Notes under the pieces: model-generated | Database searches by the model: none | Told to the model about the DNA's origin: nothing | What the model saw: only the letters and a program-made list of their open reading frames with translations | Assembly: GCA_012295275.1 (NCBI GenBank) | Contig: CM022669.1 | Span: 7,792,489 to 7,856,488 of the forward strand | From: Chrysomallon squamiferum | Taxonomy: Eukaryota > Mollusca > Gastropoda > Neomphalida > Peltospiridae | Direction of reading: 5' to 3' | DNA: 64,000 bases | In this document: one piece after another, positions 1 through 15,900 of the stretch | Position numbering within the stretch: the stretch's first letter is position 1 | How the letters are laid out: each line of letters begins with the position of its first letter | Position numbers and translations under genes: made by a program

Positions 1-3000
1 TGTATATCCCGCAAAGTATTATTAGTTTATTTTTTAAATCCATTACTGGTCAGTCTTTCTATCTCTTTATACCTTTCTGTTTTTTCTTTCCTTCTCTCTT
101 TCTCATGCTTGTTGTATCTGTTGTATACTTCAAAGCATAAAATTAATCAAACCATATCATTTATTTATATCATTTCCTTTTTGAACAACCAAATGAAAAC
201 AGTACTAGTAAATGAATGAATGAATGTTTAATGATACCCTAGCATGAAAAAAGTAACAGCTACTGGGTGTCAAAGAGAGGTAAATGTAACAAAATGGTGA
301 TTGCAATACTAGTAGCACATGCTTTAAAAGAAATTATGATTTTTTTTTTACTATATTTAACCGCTGCAGGGTTCTGCTTGCCTAGCTCTGTGTGATCCAT
401 CATAATTTACTGAATGTGGCCTGTTACAGTTTTTGAGAACAAAGTTTTTTTTACATGATCCTTAATGGCTGTGTTGAAATGTGTGTTTGAGAGCACATCT
501 GTTTCTAGAATATAAGCATTACACATTCTAATTAATTGTCAAATAAAAATACTTTTATTGGGAAAATCTGATCTCAGAGGAAATCCACAGACGTTAATTT
601 AATGTCACATTGTTACCCACTCACATTAATTTCACAGTGTGCTAATTTATTGTTTGCTATATGCATGTGTATATGCTTGTGTGTGTGTGTGTGTGTGTCT
701 GTGTGTGTGTTTCTGTGTGTGTCTGTGACTATGTGTGTCTGTGTGTGTCAGTATCTGTGTGTGAATATAAAATATTTTTTTGTTGTCCTTTCACCATACA
801 CTGTGGATTCTTCCTGTCTCATGATAGTGGAAAAAATAACACATTTATGTATTTAATATCAGGATTCTCCTATGATACACAGCAGTTAAATAACAAGTAT
901 TTATGTTGTCTTGTTAGAATGTAAACAGTCAGCTGTTGTCACAGGTGTTGACATGGAAATCACACAGTGTCCCTATGTTCATGTCTTTTGACTTTGTAAA
1001 CTGCTGTAATATAACTCAGTAAGCTAAAAATCTCTCTGATTATGTGTGTCTATATGTTCTTATATATATATATATATATATATTATTAAAGCATATATAT
1101 ATATATATATATGTTTGAATGTATGTCTGTATCTTTGTATATATGTATATGTTTCTGTGTGTACAAGTGTGTGTATGTACACCTGATATTCTAAACATCA
1201 AATGTGTATGATAACTGTTCTGTATATTTATACAGAAGTGTATGTACAGATGTAAATGGCCAGACAGAGAGAACATTTCCTGGTTATATTTGTTTCTAAT
1301 TGAGTGAGACTGACACTCAAATCAAAGTAGATAGGTCCTGTTGAGCTGTAAATCCTCTTTACATCTTTCCTGTACATTCACTGTTGTGTTACAGTAACCT
1401 GAAGGTAAAGCTTGATTTTACTCCATTTTAACATTCCACATCCTGGGTTTTTCATAATTTTATTTTATTTTTATATATATTTATATTTTAAATATTAATA
1501 CTTAATAATTTTTTAAAATAATAATAATAATAATAATAAATGATGATGGTAAAAAGTTATAGTAGTAGTAGTAGTAATAATAACAACAGTAGTATTAGTG
1601 GGGGTGGTGGTGGAAACAGTAATAATAGTAGTAGTAGTAATGGTAGTAGTAGTAGTTGTTGTTGTTTTAATTGTATTAGTATTAGTAATAGTAATACTAG
1701 TACTAGAGTTACATCAATTTTAGAAGTAGTAATAGTACTACTAGTAGTAGTAGTTATTGTAGGAGTAAGAGATGTGGTAGTAGCAGTAGTCGTAGTGGTG
1801 GTGATAGTAATAATACAAATAGCAGTAACAAGAATAATAATAATGATTCAGCTGTTGTACATGTTACACATTTATATTGTTTTCAAGATATTTAGTTTTC
1901 AATACATTTTACATATTTATATTGTGTTCATGTTTTACAAACACTGATGGATGTCTAAAGCATAAACATTTAAATTGTTATCTGTAATTATTATTATTGC
2001 AAGTATTATAAAAGCAGTAGATTAATGTTATTTGATACAACATAAAATAGAGGACTGCCAGTTCAGTACTCAGTTCTGGCTTGACAACAGATGTCTCTTC
2101 AGCTATTTAAAATTATTTATTGTGTTTATTGCATAAAACCAATACTTTGATGTCATTTCACTTAGCTATTACAATTTGTACTGTATTTGCTTTTGGTTTG
2201 TTCAGCTATTTGAAATGATAAAATATTGTTATTATTTAAAAGCTACACTTTGATGTAATTTGACAACTTTACAGGTAATGTAGAAAAACAAGATGGTTTA
2301 CGTGTGTTTTTTCAGCTGTTGATGGTAAAACATTGTTACATAAATATGTGATGTGGTGAAATATTAAACAGCTTATCGAAAATCATCTTTTTGTTTAATA
2401 CTGTTATGTATATACAGCATTAAGAACACGAAACCCAATCATCTTTTGTCATATTATTAAATTAGTACAGTGATGCCATTTCATTTAACTGAATGCTAAT
2501 ACTCTATGACTGGTTTTGGCTTTATCTATATCTGTCTGTTCAGTTAATAATGTTAAAATTAAAGATTAATCATTGTTTTTCTTTGAATTCTAAAGTCAAT
2601 ACCATGATGTCATCTGATCATCTGATCAACGAGAATGCCAAAAATTTGTTCATCTATTTGTTTTGGCTTATATGTAATCTGATCAGTTACTTGCAATAAT
2701 TAAATGTGTAATATATATATATATATATATATGTGTGTGTATATATATATATATATACACATATATAAATATTTTAATTTTTTTTGAATATAGTATTATA
2801 TTATTATACAAATATAGTTTTGCTCTTTCATCTAACTGAATATTCATAGCCTGTTCATTGTTTGCCCTTGGCCTGATATGTGTGTGTTCATGTTTTTTTT
2901 TTTAATATTTTAAATTTAAATACAAATAAATGAATTTCTTCAGTAGTAAAGCCAGCACAGTGGTGTCATCTGATCATCTGACACTTCCTTTTGTGTGTGT

Positions 3001-3946
3001 GTTAAATTTATAAAACTCTATTTATTTGGACTGTAAAAGTCAGCAGTGGATTAATGTAACATTAACACTTTGTTCAGTGCCTTCATCTTGCTTGTTTCGG
3101 TGTTTGTAAGTGGAAAAATATTCTCTTGTATGACAAACACTGTTTAGAAATGGTAAGACATAATATATTAGAATAGAAATATTATATCACACACACACAC
3201 ATCTACTCATGGATATATATATCCTTAACTACATACATACATATAAACCTACATATGTATACACATACATGCATACATACTTATCTATATATATCTATAT
3301 ATACATATATATATACATACATGCATACATACATATATATTCTACCTATCCACACACATACATACATACACATATATATATATATGCTAGTTAAATATGA
3401 CATTATTTGATCTAAAAGAAGAAAGTTGTTCAATACTGTTGCTTGACTTTAAACATGTTTATCTGTTTATAAATATAAAATATTCTGTTAATAAGCTAAA
3501 TGTATTTCATCTAAGAAAATGCTAACTATGTCCTGACTTTATACTTGTCTGTTAAACTGCTCATAAAAATATTAAAAATCTGTATGTAAGAAAAAAGCTG
3601 AACATTACTTGCAGTTTGGTGTGTGTGAGTATAAAACACTAATGTCAGAAATGTCAGTTAATGAACTGTTTTGGCCTTCAACATCAAAGTGACAACAGGT
3701 GTTTCTGAGTTTAACTCTTCTTGTTCAGATCTTTTATATTTTTATAATTCTGAGAGTGCATGAGTGCAGTTGACATTTCTTTTTTGTTGATGATGTTGAC
3801 ATGTTCTTTTATATAGCACTTTGTGTTGTGTTGTTATCATTTATCTTCTTCTTCTTCTTCTTATTATTATTATTATTAATATACAAAAAATGCAAATTGA
3901 AAAATCGATATATTGAATTGTTTATTATTGTTTTGTTTTATTTCAG
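1..3946. other. Upstream MCTP intron, repeat-rich, no exon recognised
   Basis: Presumed intron of MCTP because the exon at 3947 opens in mid-frame. It holds GT repeats (about 679-766), TA repeats (1060-1112, 2711-2766), an imperfect AGT/AAT trinucleotide tract (1518-1860) and an ACAT/TA tract (3189-3385). No exon with protein resemblance was seen. Confidence 0.6.
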
Positions 3947-4052
3947 GAGCCTGCTGTCCCACAGAGGCAGCTAGCCTACATGCAACATCCTTTCTTCATG
4001 CTGGATGTCCATCTGCAGGAAGGCTGTGACCTTGTCATAAGAGACAGTTGTG
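3947..4052 (+). CDS. MCTP: MCTP exon: start of C2A
   Basis: The acceptor is ...tttatttcag and the donor is G|gtaagc; the exon runs from phase 0 to phase 1. It encodes a short linker and then the first C2 strand ([18 protein letters not shown]), ending inside Ca2+-binding loop 1. The Asp in IRDS is the first loop Asp. No in-frame start with convincing context is present, so this is an internal exon. Confidence 0.9.
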
Positions 4053-4146
4053 GTAAGCAGACAATTTTGGAATGAGAAAAAAAACAAAGAAAGAAACAGT
4101 CAGAGAATGTGTGAATGTGTGTGTTTGGGTGAGTGGGTCTGTGTGG

Positions 4147-4203
<57 letters not shown>

Positions 4204-4925
4204 GTGTGTGTGTGTTCTTTCATATAGTAAGCAAGGATGATCACCAAATACTATTTTTTAAGAGGCCTAATGATGACATTACACCATACCTTTGACATTG
4301 TGTGGTTGTTTGTAACACTAGCAGGAAGTGCTCTTTTATATACACCTACCTGTAGACAGGGCAGCATGTACCATTGTTCTTAAATCACTTCATACAGAAA
4401 TCACAGAGCTTTGGCTGGTATACAAAATAGTTCAAATAATGTATCAGTGTGGACTGATCTTGTAACCCATTATGTAATGTATTATGTGTGTTAATTGTAT
4501 GTGAGTGTATGTGTTTGTGAGTACATGTGTGTGTGTGTATTTGTGTTTTGGTGTGTCTGGTCTGTCTATCTCTTGGTGTATGTGTTTGTGTGTGGTTATT
4601 GTTCCATATATGTGTAAGTTTGTTTAGTAGAGTATATATAAACTATTAATAGAATATTAATAATATACAAAATAAAAAAATCAGTAATTATTTATTATTA
4701 TAAACAGAATTAAATACAAGTAAAAAAAAAAATTAAATGAATAAAACAAAAATAAAACCTCTTTGGTTGATTTGATTTTTGATATTTTTAACTGCATAAG
4801 TTCATAAAGTTTGATTTTTATTATTCAGTAACCTTAAAGACTAATTTCAAATGAAATTTTACACTTTAAAGTTTAAATTCTAAATTCTATATTATTTTAA
4901 TCAAATAAACAAACAAACAAACAAA

Positions 4926-4960
<35 letters not shown>

Positions 4961-5356
4961 ATGTCTCCATTATTAACTTTGTCCAGTATTAATCTGTTTT
5001 GATTTTATTAACATATCCTGAATTACATGCTCACATTTTTATTGACTATTTCTGACACTCCAAATGTGTTTTAGACAAAATAAATATATAAATATTCCAT
5101 TGCTTTAAATGTACTGCATCATGCTAGTGGGTGAAGAATGCCTTGCCATATTTTAATAATTAATGTTATTACCTGATAGTTTTGTAATGATGATAATTGA
5201 GTAAATTAAGCCATTAACAGCACTCTTACTAATGACTACCACAGGAATTTCTATACTTACCTTCCCAAATATATATATATATATACACACACACATATAC
5301 ACACACATACATACATACATATATATGTGTGTGTGTGTATATAATATAAACTAATC

Positions 5357-5399
<43 letters not shown>

Positions 5400-7087
5400 T
5401 AATAATAAAAACCTTCACAAATAAAACATTAGCATTTCTTTTAACTTTGAATGAGTTCACTGAAGAAGATTGATCTTATAACCCATCAGACATCAGATGA
5501 TTGTTAAAACAAGCAATTTTTTTTTACACATGAAGCATATGATCTAACCAACAAAGCTAGGTATTGAGTTGTTGTAGTGGTTGACTGTTGGTTCACCAGG
5601 CGGGCAATCACATTACTACAAGCTGCAAGGTTGATCTTCCTATAAATCTTAGTTCATCAGTGGAAGATAACAAAGTGAGGACAATCTGTTTTGTCCTGGG
5701 ATACATGTCTGAATCTGTCCTCTCACACAGACATGTATATTTATGGTAATGGAACTAATTCTAAGCTGTGTTTCCAAGGTCAGATTCCTTGCTGTAGGCT
5801 TAATCCTCTTTTATTTGTTGACAATACGGATACATGATGTAATGGTGCTTGAAATATGAAATGATTATTTGTGAAATGTAAAATATGAAGTAATGATGTT
5901 TGAAATATGAAATAATGGTGCTTGACATATGAAGTAATGGTGTTTGAAATGTGAAATAATGGTGTTTGAAATAAAAAGCAGTAATGTTGTAAATGTGAAG
6001 TGGTGATGTTTTAAATTAGAAGTGATGATCTTTGAAATACGAAGTGGTGATGTTTGAAATAAGAAGTAATGATGTTTGAAATATGAAGTGATGGTGTTTG
6101 AAATATGAAGTGATTGTGTTTGAAATAAGAAGTGATGATGTTTGAAATTAGAAGGAGTGATCCTTGAAATAAGAAGAATTGATGTTTTAAAAATGTAGTA
6201 ATGATGTTTGAAATAAGAAGTGATGGTGTTTGAAATATGATGTGATGGTGTTTGAAATAAGAAGTGATGATGTTTGAAATTAGAAGGAGTGATGCTTGAA
6301 ATATGAAGTAATGGTGTTTGAATATGAAGTAATGAAGTTTGAAATAAGAAATAATGGTGTTTAAAATAAGTGATTAAGTCTGAAATATGAAGTGATGATG
6401 TTTGATTATCAGAAGTCTTTTGTGCAATTTTTTTGTATTCGGCAATATGTAATACTGCTTAAACAAATATAGCAATGAAACATATCAAAATGAAACAGAT
6501 ATCACAGCAATGAAACACATATTGTACATTTTATGTATCATGTAATATTAGAGAGGAAACCTGAAACTTCAAGAAATGGAATTTATTTTTTTGTTAAATT
6601 AAAAAACCCCAGACTTTTAACAATAATAGGATAGCACATAGCGTAATCTTTAATTAACCAGTCATTTCTCATTGAAATGTGAAATATATTTTAGCTAAGT
6701 ATGTTTTCACATATAAATATATATGTGGTGTTTAATCTTTTATTTGCACACACCAGTTTGTTTCTAAGATCACTAATACATACAAGTCCCTTGGTCTGTA
6801 GTGCAGTCTGTAGCAGGTTTTTCTAATGTCAACTTGATTATCTGTTTGTGTACAGTTCCTCCTGATTTCACTCCACACACCAATCTGGAAATAATTACTC
6901 AATTTTCATTCATGTGGAAGCAGGTATTAATTTCTGATGCTGATGTGTTTGTGGTGAGGCAGATTGTCCAGTGTGAGTCTATAATAGTTATAAACACTGA
7001 AATACACAGACACAGACAGACGAATGGATGCATGCACACATACTTATTTATTTTTTATTTATTTATTTATTTTTTATGATTATTATT

Positions 7088-7118
<31 letters not shown>

Positions 7119-8629
7119 GATGAGGTGTTATTACATATTTATTCATTTGTTAATATACAAACAAATGCATACATATATAAAATATGAAATATGTCTATCA
7201 TGGACAACACCATATATATATATATATATACACATACCCTAAATTCTAACTGACAAGTTTATGTATATTTGATAAATGTGTATATTTACATGTGTTTGTC
7301 TCAGGAAAGCATAGATCACAGCCATCAGTAACCACATTTAAGGCTCTAGTTGCTTCTGGAAATAAATGCCTTAAATCTAAGCTACAGCCATATCCCTGTT
7401 TCAAGTGATAGGCAGACCTTGCCAATAACTGTGGATTTTCTATGGGCTAAGTAATATGATTTATCTCAGTGAAAAACGCAGGCTTGAGAAATAATTAGTT
7501 GCAGGGTGAATCTTCCTTGGTTCTTATTTCCTGATCGAGTCAGTGTTTCATGATTACTTTATCAAAGGTTTGTGCTTTTCTGTAAAAAAGTACATATAAA
7601 CTACCTTTTTCTGCTGATTTTAAGAGAATAACCCAGTGCATGAATCTTTGCGTTCTGGTTGTGTGTTCCTTAACTCACCAATATAACTGTAGCTTACAAC
7701 AGTGTTGAGTGCTCTGTCAAAATAAAACATTTATTTCTTCCTTCCTATAGGCCTGGATTTCCATTCACTGATGTTTTAGAGCTGATAAATAATTTACGAC
7801 TTATTTTTAGGTTTTATTTAGATTCATCAACAATACATTCAGACCTGATTGCTTGTTAAGAAAATCTTTAATTATTCATATTATAAAATTATGTTACACT
7901 CTTTATGATTGCAGGTGTAAAGTAAATTTATCTTTTTCAGATTGGAGACAGAACAAAAAAAAAAAATGTAATTTTAAGTACTTCTGTCATAGTGTTAAAA
8001 ATTAATTTTGTTAATTTTAACACATGTTTTTCATTTGCAAATGATTGTGTGAGCCCTTCCTTACATATTAAATACACAACATGTAAAGACTACAGCTTAA
8101 AATAAAGGTTTATCTTAATATCTATAATTTTATTCAAAATTTGAATCATTTCCATTCGAAACTGCTTTGAGGTACAGATTTAGCCATTCCACCTTTCTAC
8201 CTATCTTCCAGGAATCATGTTTCAAAGCTTTCCTGTTTATTTACATGCAAAAGATCTCAATTTGCATTTAAACAAATAGTTGTTTATTTTTAATGGAGTA
8301 AGGTGTCAAGCACATTTATTTACTTTATTTAAGTATTTATTTATTTATGTGCTGTTAAGCATTTAGTTTTCTTACTTATTAATTTTGATTAAGTTAACAA
8401 CTTAGTTATCTGTCTGTCTGTGTATCTGTCTATGTATCTGTCTATGTATCAGACTATCTGTCTGTGTTTCTGTCTGTCTGTCTGTCTGTCTATCTATATG
8501 TTTGTCTCTCTATCTAACTACCAACCTACCTATCTTCTGTCTGTTTGTATGTATGTCTGTCTACGTATCTATATCTGTTTACTCAGTCTATCTCTGTCTA
8601 TTGAATGATAGATTGATTGATTGATAGAT

Positions 8630-8676
<47 letters not shown>

Positions 8677-11600
8677 TTTTATTTCAGGAACCAGTGATCC
8701 CTATGTCAAATTCAAGATTGGGGGCAAACAAGTTTACAGAAGTCGGACAGTTCATAAAAACTTGAATCCCAAATGGGATGAGACATTTACAATCCCCATT
8801 GAGGACATTTACAAACCTGTGCAGGTCAAAGTGTATGACTATGATCGGGGAATGTACGATGACCCCATGGGGTCAGCTGAAATTGAGCTCACCTCGCTGG
8901 AACTGGGAAAGTAAGTGTAATGATTCATTTCTGCAAGAAGAAAGAAACATTTAATGACACACAAAACATTTAGAGTTATAGTCAAAATGTGGAGAAATTA
9001 ATTTAATTTTAGAAAATAAGATTATTAGCAAGCTTTTTCTTTAAGACAAATATTTATTTTGGTTTAACAACACACAAATCATTTCTAGTCTGGTCACAAG
9101 TCTTTATATATACTTAGTTATAGTCAAAAAAGTGAAGAAATTAATTTAATTTTTGAAATAAGATTTATAACAAGGTTTTCAAAAAAACTAATATTTATCT
9201 TATCTTTGATTTATTTGTTTTCATTTGGTTGATTATTGTGGTTTTTAAATATACATCTGTTAATTCTGATATTAAACATTTATTTCATTGTTTGTATATA
9301 TATATATATATTTTTTTTTTTCATGATTATAATACTATTCATTTTATGAACTTCATATTTAGTTAGATTTCATCTCCTTTGTATGCTTGTGTGAATATGT
9401 ATATGAATATTTATATCTATGTCTGTTGTTTTTTAAATTATCATTTTTTTGCAATTGTGTCTTGTTTTTAAATTATTTAAAAAATGCATTTGACATTATT
9501 AAACAGTAATGGTTTTGGGAGGGTTTCTTGTTCAATTTTTGTTGTTATATTATTTTTATTTCTATTTTTTTTATTATTATTTTTAATTTTTTTTTTTTTT
9601 TTTTTTTTAAATTAATTTTTAAAGAAGGAAAAAACAAGAAAAAGAAAAGAACTCTATTATATTAAAGTTTGTCACTTTTTCAATCAATTCCAATTTCCTG
9701 TGATGAATCATTTTTCAGATATCTGTGTTATTTATTAATTTTGTTTATATAAAACATTTCTACTGACAGGCAAGCTTTATAACATGAACTGGGAAGGGAT
9801 TTTTAATAAAAAATTTGTTCATTTCTTTTTTTTCTTTCTTGGTACATTTTTCTTTCTTAATGTCTTTTTTTTTTCATTTTATTTCTTATTCTCTTCTTTA
9901 GGAATTTTTATATATATATATATGTATGTATCTTTATGTATGGAATTATTTTTTCCATACATTATATATTTAAAATACTTTATTTTTTAAGTGTTTGAAA
10001 TTCTAAACAAAGCACTCTTTCCATGCACCTAATTTCTAAAATTAAAATATATTTTTAATAACACACCATGATATGAGAATATTTCTTGTTAGACAGCAAT
10101 TTCTGTTTTGTCAATATAACATTCCATCACACAGATTATCACCATCTTGAATGTTTTACTTCCAAAATCCACAGTATCATCCTTTAACTTTTCAATCTGT
10201 TACAAAAATAATTAACCACTAACTTTCCAACAAGTCCAGTAGAATTACCATTAACCTTGAACAGGTGGCAATAGAAGTTGTTATGTTACTTCTGGCTGGG
10301 AGTGGGGAATCACCAGATTTGGACAAAATTTGACCACAAGAAATACTCAGATTTGCATAAAGATGATCTCTGGGGTCCTTTATCTCCGAAACAGTCAATC
10401 CTGGATTCCATTGTCACTTACTGGACTAAACATGTCAAATTTGTGTTCAGCATTTCAGATTCGAAATCAATAATAACATTTGTAAACCATTATATTTATG
10501 TTAGAAAAATCAGCAAGCTTGTACTGTGTCAGTCACAAAAAAAAAAAACCAACATTTTTAAACCTAAGTCAATGAAAAGCAGTGAAAAGACAAATTATGA
10601 TGCAGTATATTATAATCTTAGGATTTATTATCTTAGAAAGATTAAAAGAGGTCAGTGACCTTCCAGAATGTTAATCTGAACTTAATCCTGGACTGAAATT
10701 CCTACAACAGCTTGCTTCAACATAAAAGATCAAATGGAATATAATCATAACAATGATAATAATAATAATGTTTTGAACATGCCAGCAAGAGTTACTGTTC
10801 TAAACTCAGTCTTTATAGAAATTTTGTTCTAGCAGTGTCAGAGACAAGATTGATCATTCTGTTGAGAACATGGGTACCTGTAATGTACTCTGATACGTTG
10901 TTGTATATTGATTTCACAGTCAGTGTTGTTCTCTGTTACCTAGACTGGGAAGAAGCTAATTGATTAAACACAGGAAATCAAATAGCAATTCATTAAAAAC
11001 TGGAATTGATGCTGTCTGTATAATTTTTCAGCATTTTTACCCAGTTTATCTCTCTTATTAGTATTATTATTATTTTGTCACTGTCTGTGCTCTTCTGTCT
11101 TTTTTCCTCTGTTTTTCTGTCTCTTTGAGCTCTGTCCTATTTGAACCAGTATCTGCAACTAGTATATAAAAGGCTGTGACATCTATATTTTTTGTCTATA
11201 TGAAGGTGGTTATAAAAGGTTTATTTTAAAATAAATCTATGGAATCACAGCAAGAGATTTTGTTAAAGTTTTTATTTATTTTTTTTTTATTTTTTTTTTT
11301 GTTTCCCTTAAATCATTATCATCTGATAATTTTTCTTTCTGTTAATGTCAAACACAATTTAAAAAAAATTTTTTTTTATAAATCTGTGCTGACCTTGTAA
11401 ATATTCTGTTTTCTGTTTGACTGTTTATCAAAGCTTTTACAGTTTCTGTTCCAATCCTGTCTCAAGAAAACAAAATAATTAATTATTCCTCGAAGAATGG
11501 CGAGCTGTCGTTTTTTGTTTTCTTCTTGATACTGCATGCTGAACTTATTACTGTTTTTAACCTACAAACATCAAAGTAAGTCAACAGGCATGCTTTGTAC

Positions 11601-12143
11601 CTTGTTGCTAACTTTATTGATTTTTTTCCAAAAACCTTTGGGAGTGTGGTAAATTTTTCCTAGGAAACTAACAGCCCACATTCACACGTTTGCGAGCAAT
11701 TTCTTAACTGTCCTGTCACCCATAATTAAGCTTTGAGCATATTAATTAGTTGTTTAGTTCTACTTTTGCGTTTATGTTATTATTTAACTGTCTCAGGAGA
11801 TGAGTGTTGCTGAGACGTATTTCAGTGTAATTGATTTCAGCATGCTAGTGGTGTTTTTAGACCAGAGCTTGTTAAATAGCTGGGAGGTTGCATTCTAACA
11901 GGAGTTAAATACAAAACTTGACTTCAACACTGAAATTATCAAGTCTGTTTTTTATAACAGTGATAATAATTAACAGAAAGAAATGTCTGAGGTGTTTTTG
12001 GGGGGGGGTGTGTGTGTGTGTTTGTGTGCATTTAACACTGAATTTATCAAGTCTTTTTTTTATATATATATATATATAGCAATGATATTAAGGAAAAGAA
12101 ATTGTGTGTGTATTGTGTGAATGTGTGTTTCTTCATACCTATA

Positions 12144-12194
<51 letters not shown>

Positions 12195-12892
12195 TTTACT
12201 TAAGTTTCAGTTATTTTTATTTCTATTTTTTATTAGAATTATTCTACATTATTAAGTGTGATTTACAAGATGAATCTGGTAAATGTTTGAAATGAAACAA
12301 ATTTGTAATAAATCTCCAAACAGTCATTATTATGTACACATATTAGACAAAACTGCAGCTTACAGTTTATAGATGTGTTCATGTGTCATACTTACAAGCC
12401 AAGTTTTAATTAAAAATAAATAGCAAATATAAATAAATAAATAAATAAATAAACAAATAAATAAATAAAATCAACAACAGCCAAGCAATGATTGTGACAA
12501 GACAGTTGTAACTTGAAGCTGAAATTTGTGCTTACATTGTTGTTGTTGTTTTTTTCGTTGTCTTGGTAAATTTTATTTTTTATTTTAAAATTTCAGCCCG
12601 ACAGAGATGAAACTGCAGCTGAGTGACAGAGGGAAGTCAGATTACATGGGATACCTGCTCATCACCTGCACACTTTTACCAAAATCACAGGAGGACAAGG
12701 AAAATGTAAGTATGTCTGTCTTTATCTACTCCTTTCTGCTTTCAGTCCTGTCCCTCGGTCTGTTAAATATGTCTGTGATTATAAAAAGCACATGTATATT
12801 TCTGGGTGTTTTTAAAAAAACATTTAAACTTATGAGGCCATTTATCAATATGATTAAAAAGAACAAACAAATATGCATGGCAAAGTGTGTGT

Positions 12893-12923
<31 letters not shown>

Positions 12924-15900
12924 CTATATGAAATTTACTTGAAATGAATGCATAATGATTCAGTATCTGACTGTAATAATATTAGTGGCACATCTGTAGC
13001 AGTAATAATAACAGTATATAACTGTCACCTGCGGATTATTCATTTCCAGGCATCTGTAGAGCTGGCCTAGTGAACACAGCAAATTTCAACAATTTCTTTT
13101 GTTTCTCTGTTTTTATTACAATGCATTAATTAACTCATTTAATGTATGGGTGTTTAGTTGGATATTAAAATTTAAAGGAAAAAAAAAAATAGGTAAGTAA
13201 AAAAAAAAAAAAAATAATAATTAAAAAGATGAGTTAAAAACCTCCCCAAAACCCAGAATAATTAAAACTTTTGGTTATGGATTTATTTACAAAGAAATAA
13301 AATAGAAATTCATTGCTGGCATATTACGTAAAATAACAAAACCTCTCAAGACAAGATGATACAGCAGTGACCAATGTCAGTAAGTAAATACCAATGAATT
13401 TCTGTATCCTTTCAGGAAATATATTTAAATATAACAGTGACTCTCTTGGATTTTTCACTTGTGCTAAATTACAGTTTTATTAACTGATGTTTCAACCACG
13501 TATTTCAGTTCTGAGCACAGTTTTGCATTGACTAGCTATACACAACATGCACAGTACTTAAGCCTTGATAGTAAATTCTTCATTTAATATCAGCTGGTTG
13601 ACAGTCTAAAATTTCCAGTAGCAAAACTTTATTTGTCGAATTAATTTATCATGTTAGTATATGTTTTAACTAATGAGCATCAATGTGAAAATACCTGCAA
13701 GAGTATTTATGGAATATTTGTGAAAGTAAGTTAAATGTGAGTATTTTGAAATCAGTAGCTGAATATTAATAGAAGATACAAATATTGAGTTACTATGTAG
13801 TAAGTGCCTAGAAACCAGTTTTGATGATTTATGTGGTAAATCATTTTGAGTTATTTTTGTTTTTGATACCAGTCTGTGTCATTAATTTAGTAAATTATTT
13901 TGAGTTATTTTTGTTTTTGACACCAGTCTGTGTCATTCATTTAGTAAGTTATTTTGAGTTACTTGTGTTGGATTCAAGTTTGTATGATATCATTTCATAA
14001 ATCATTTTGAGTTATACTTGATATAAATCTCTATCATTCATGTGGTAAATCATTTGCATTTTTTGTTTTTTGATGCCAGTTTGTAGGATTCAGTTGTTAA
14101 TGATTTTGAGTTACAGTTGATACCAGTCTGGATGATTCATTTGGTAAATGATTTACTATCTGCTATTTTCCAGTGTTTAGCAATAATAAAAACAACATTG
14201 TTTACCCATTAAAAAGATAATTACACACATACCCTAATCAAAATGATTATTATCACATGCCAAGCTCACTGATTCAAAATACCTACCTGTGAATTGTAAT
14301 TATTTAAGAAAAAAAGAAATGAAATCTGTAAATATTTAAGAAAAATGGGAGTTAACTATTAATAGTCTCTGGTATACAATACAGGCCCAGTGAACTGAAG
14401 TGATGTGAAAATTGCACTTCTTTATATCACTGTCTTTATTGCAGCCATTGTGGGTATTGGTGTTTTGTGACATGCTTCTTTCTAAGAATGGTTCTAGCAA
14501 GCCTGTCATGAACACATCTGAGAGTCCTAACAAGACAAGGACACTGATGTTATCAGTATGGTGCCAATTATGGCCGATATTGATTTTTCTTAATAGACTT
14601 GAACTTTTGTATTCTGATTTATATTTCATCTGTAAAACGTAAATGTACAGAGATTGAAATATGCATTTTAAGGTAGGTTTTGATGTCTGTTCTGTTGATA
14701 AATGCATTGATTTCTGTTATGTTGATAGGTACACTGATATTTGTTATCTGAGATAGGCTTGACATATTTTATATTAAGGTAGATACATTGATATATTTTA
14801 TATTGATATAATAAAAAGACATTTATATCTGTTTTATTAAGGTTGACACTGAAGTTGGTTATATTAGGGGAGGCATTGATGATATATACATTAAGGTAGG
14901 CATTGATGTTCTGTATCTTAAGATAGGCATTGAATCTGTGTGTATCAGTATAGCCTTTGATGTTGTGCACATTAATACAGGCAAAAATGCTGGTTATATT
15001 AAAAGTCAGGTATTGATTTTTTTTTTTTAGTGAAATGATTACTATCTTATAAAGGATCTGAATATGAGAATGCTGTGAAAAACATTTGAGTTACACCTAA
15101 ACAGAATTTCCATAAATGTAGAAAGGAAATTATTTTAGTATTTTTATTATTAGAGTATCATGTTGGCAAATTTGATGAGAAATGTGTTTGTTTTGATGAT
15201 TTGTGTATATTTTATCAGTGGTTAATTATTAAAATAAATGTTCAAACATTACAGATTGTTGTTAATATTAGAATTACTTGCTTGAAATAAACAGCTGCAA
15301 AATGACCTTAAATATTATGATGAAAATCTCTATGAATCTTGTTCAGTTGACATTTTTTGCAGTTGAGTACAGGATTACATTACTCAGTGTCTTTGACCTA
15401 CTCACCTAGAATAATCTCCTCATTGCAGAACTCTTCAGTATGGAAAACAGGTTCATGAAAGTGTAATAAAGAGATAGCTTTTTTTTTTTTTTTTTTTCAT
15501 TTCTCATTGATGAAAGGTCTTTTTTTGAACACTGAGAATGAAAAATGGATCATTATTTTACTAATGCACATACATTCACTTTCTTGTGGATACCTACCAC
15601 ATATATATATATCTATAATTACAAAGAGACAGGGTTTACAGTTGTACATTATTATATGGAAAATTATACTGGTTAACTGAATGTGCTAAAAAGGACAGAT
15701 CTGCATGATTATATTTTTAAAAAAAGTGGTGTTAGATAGTCATAACCTGAGTTCACTTGCCATTATAACATAAAAAATGTGAAAAAATACATTTTTTTCA
15801 TTATTTGATATATGTGTGTGTTTGTTTTGTGTGTGTCTGTGAAAACATTTATTTAAGTACATATATCATTTTGAAATTAATAAAAACATTTTTTTTTTTT

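Noticed and set aside
14660-14970. Minus-strand 100-residue open frame rich in Asn/Tyr
   Set aside because: Follows the ~30-nt minisatellite periodicity; no domain.
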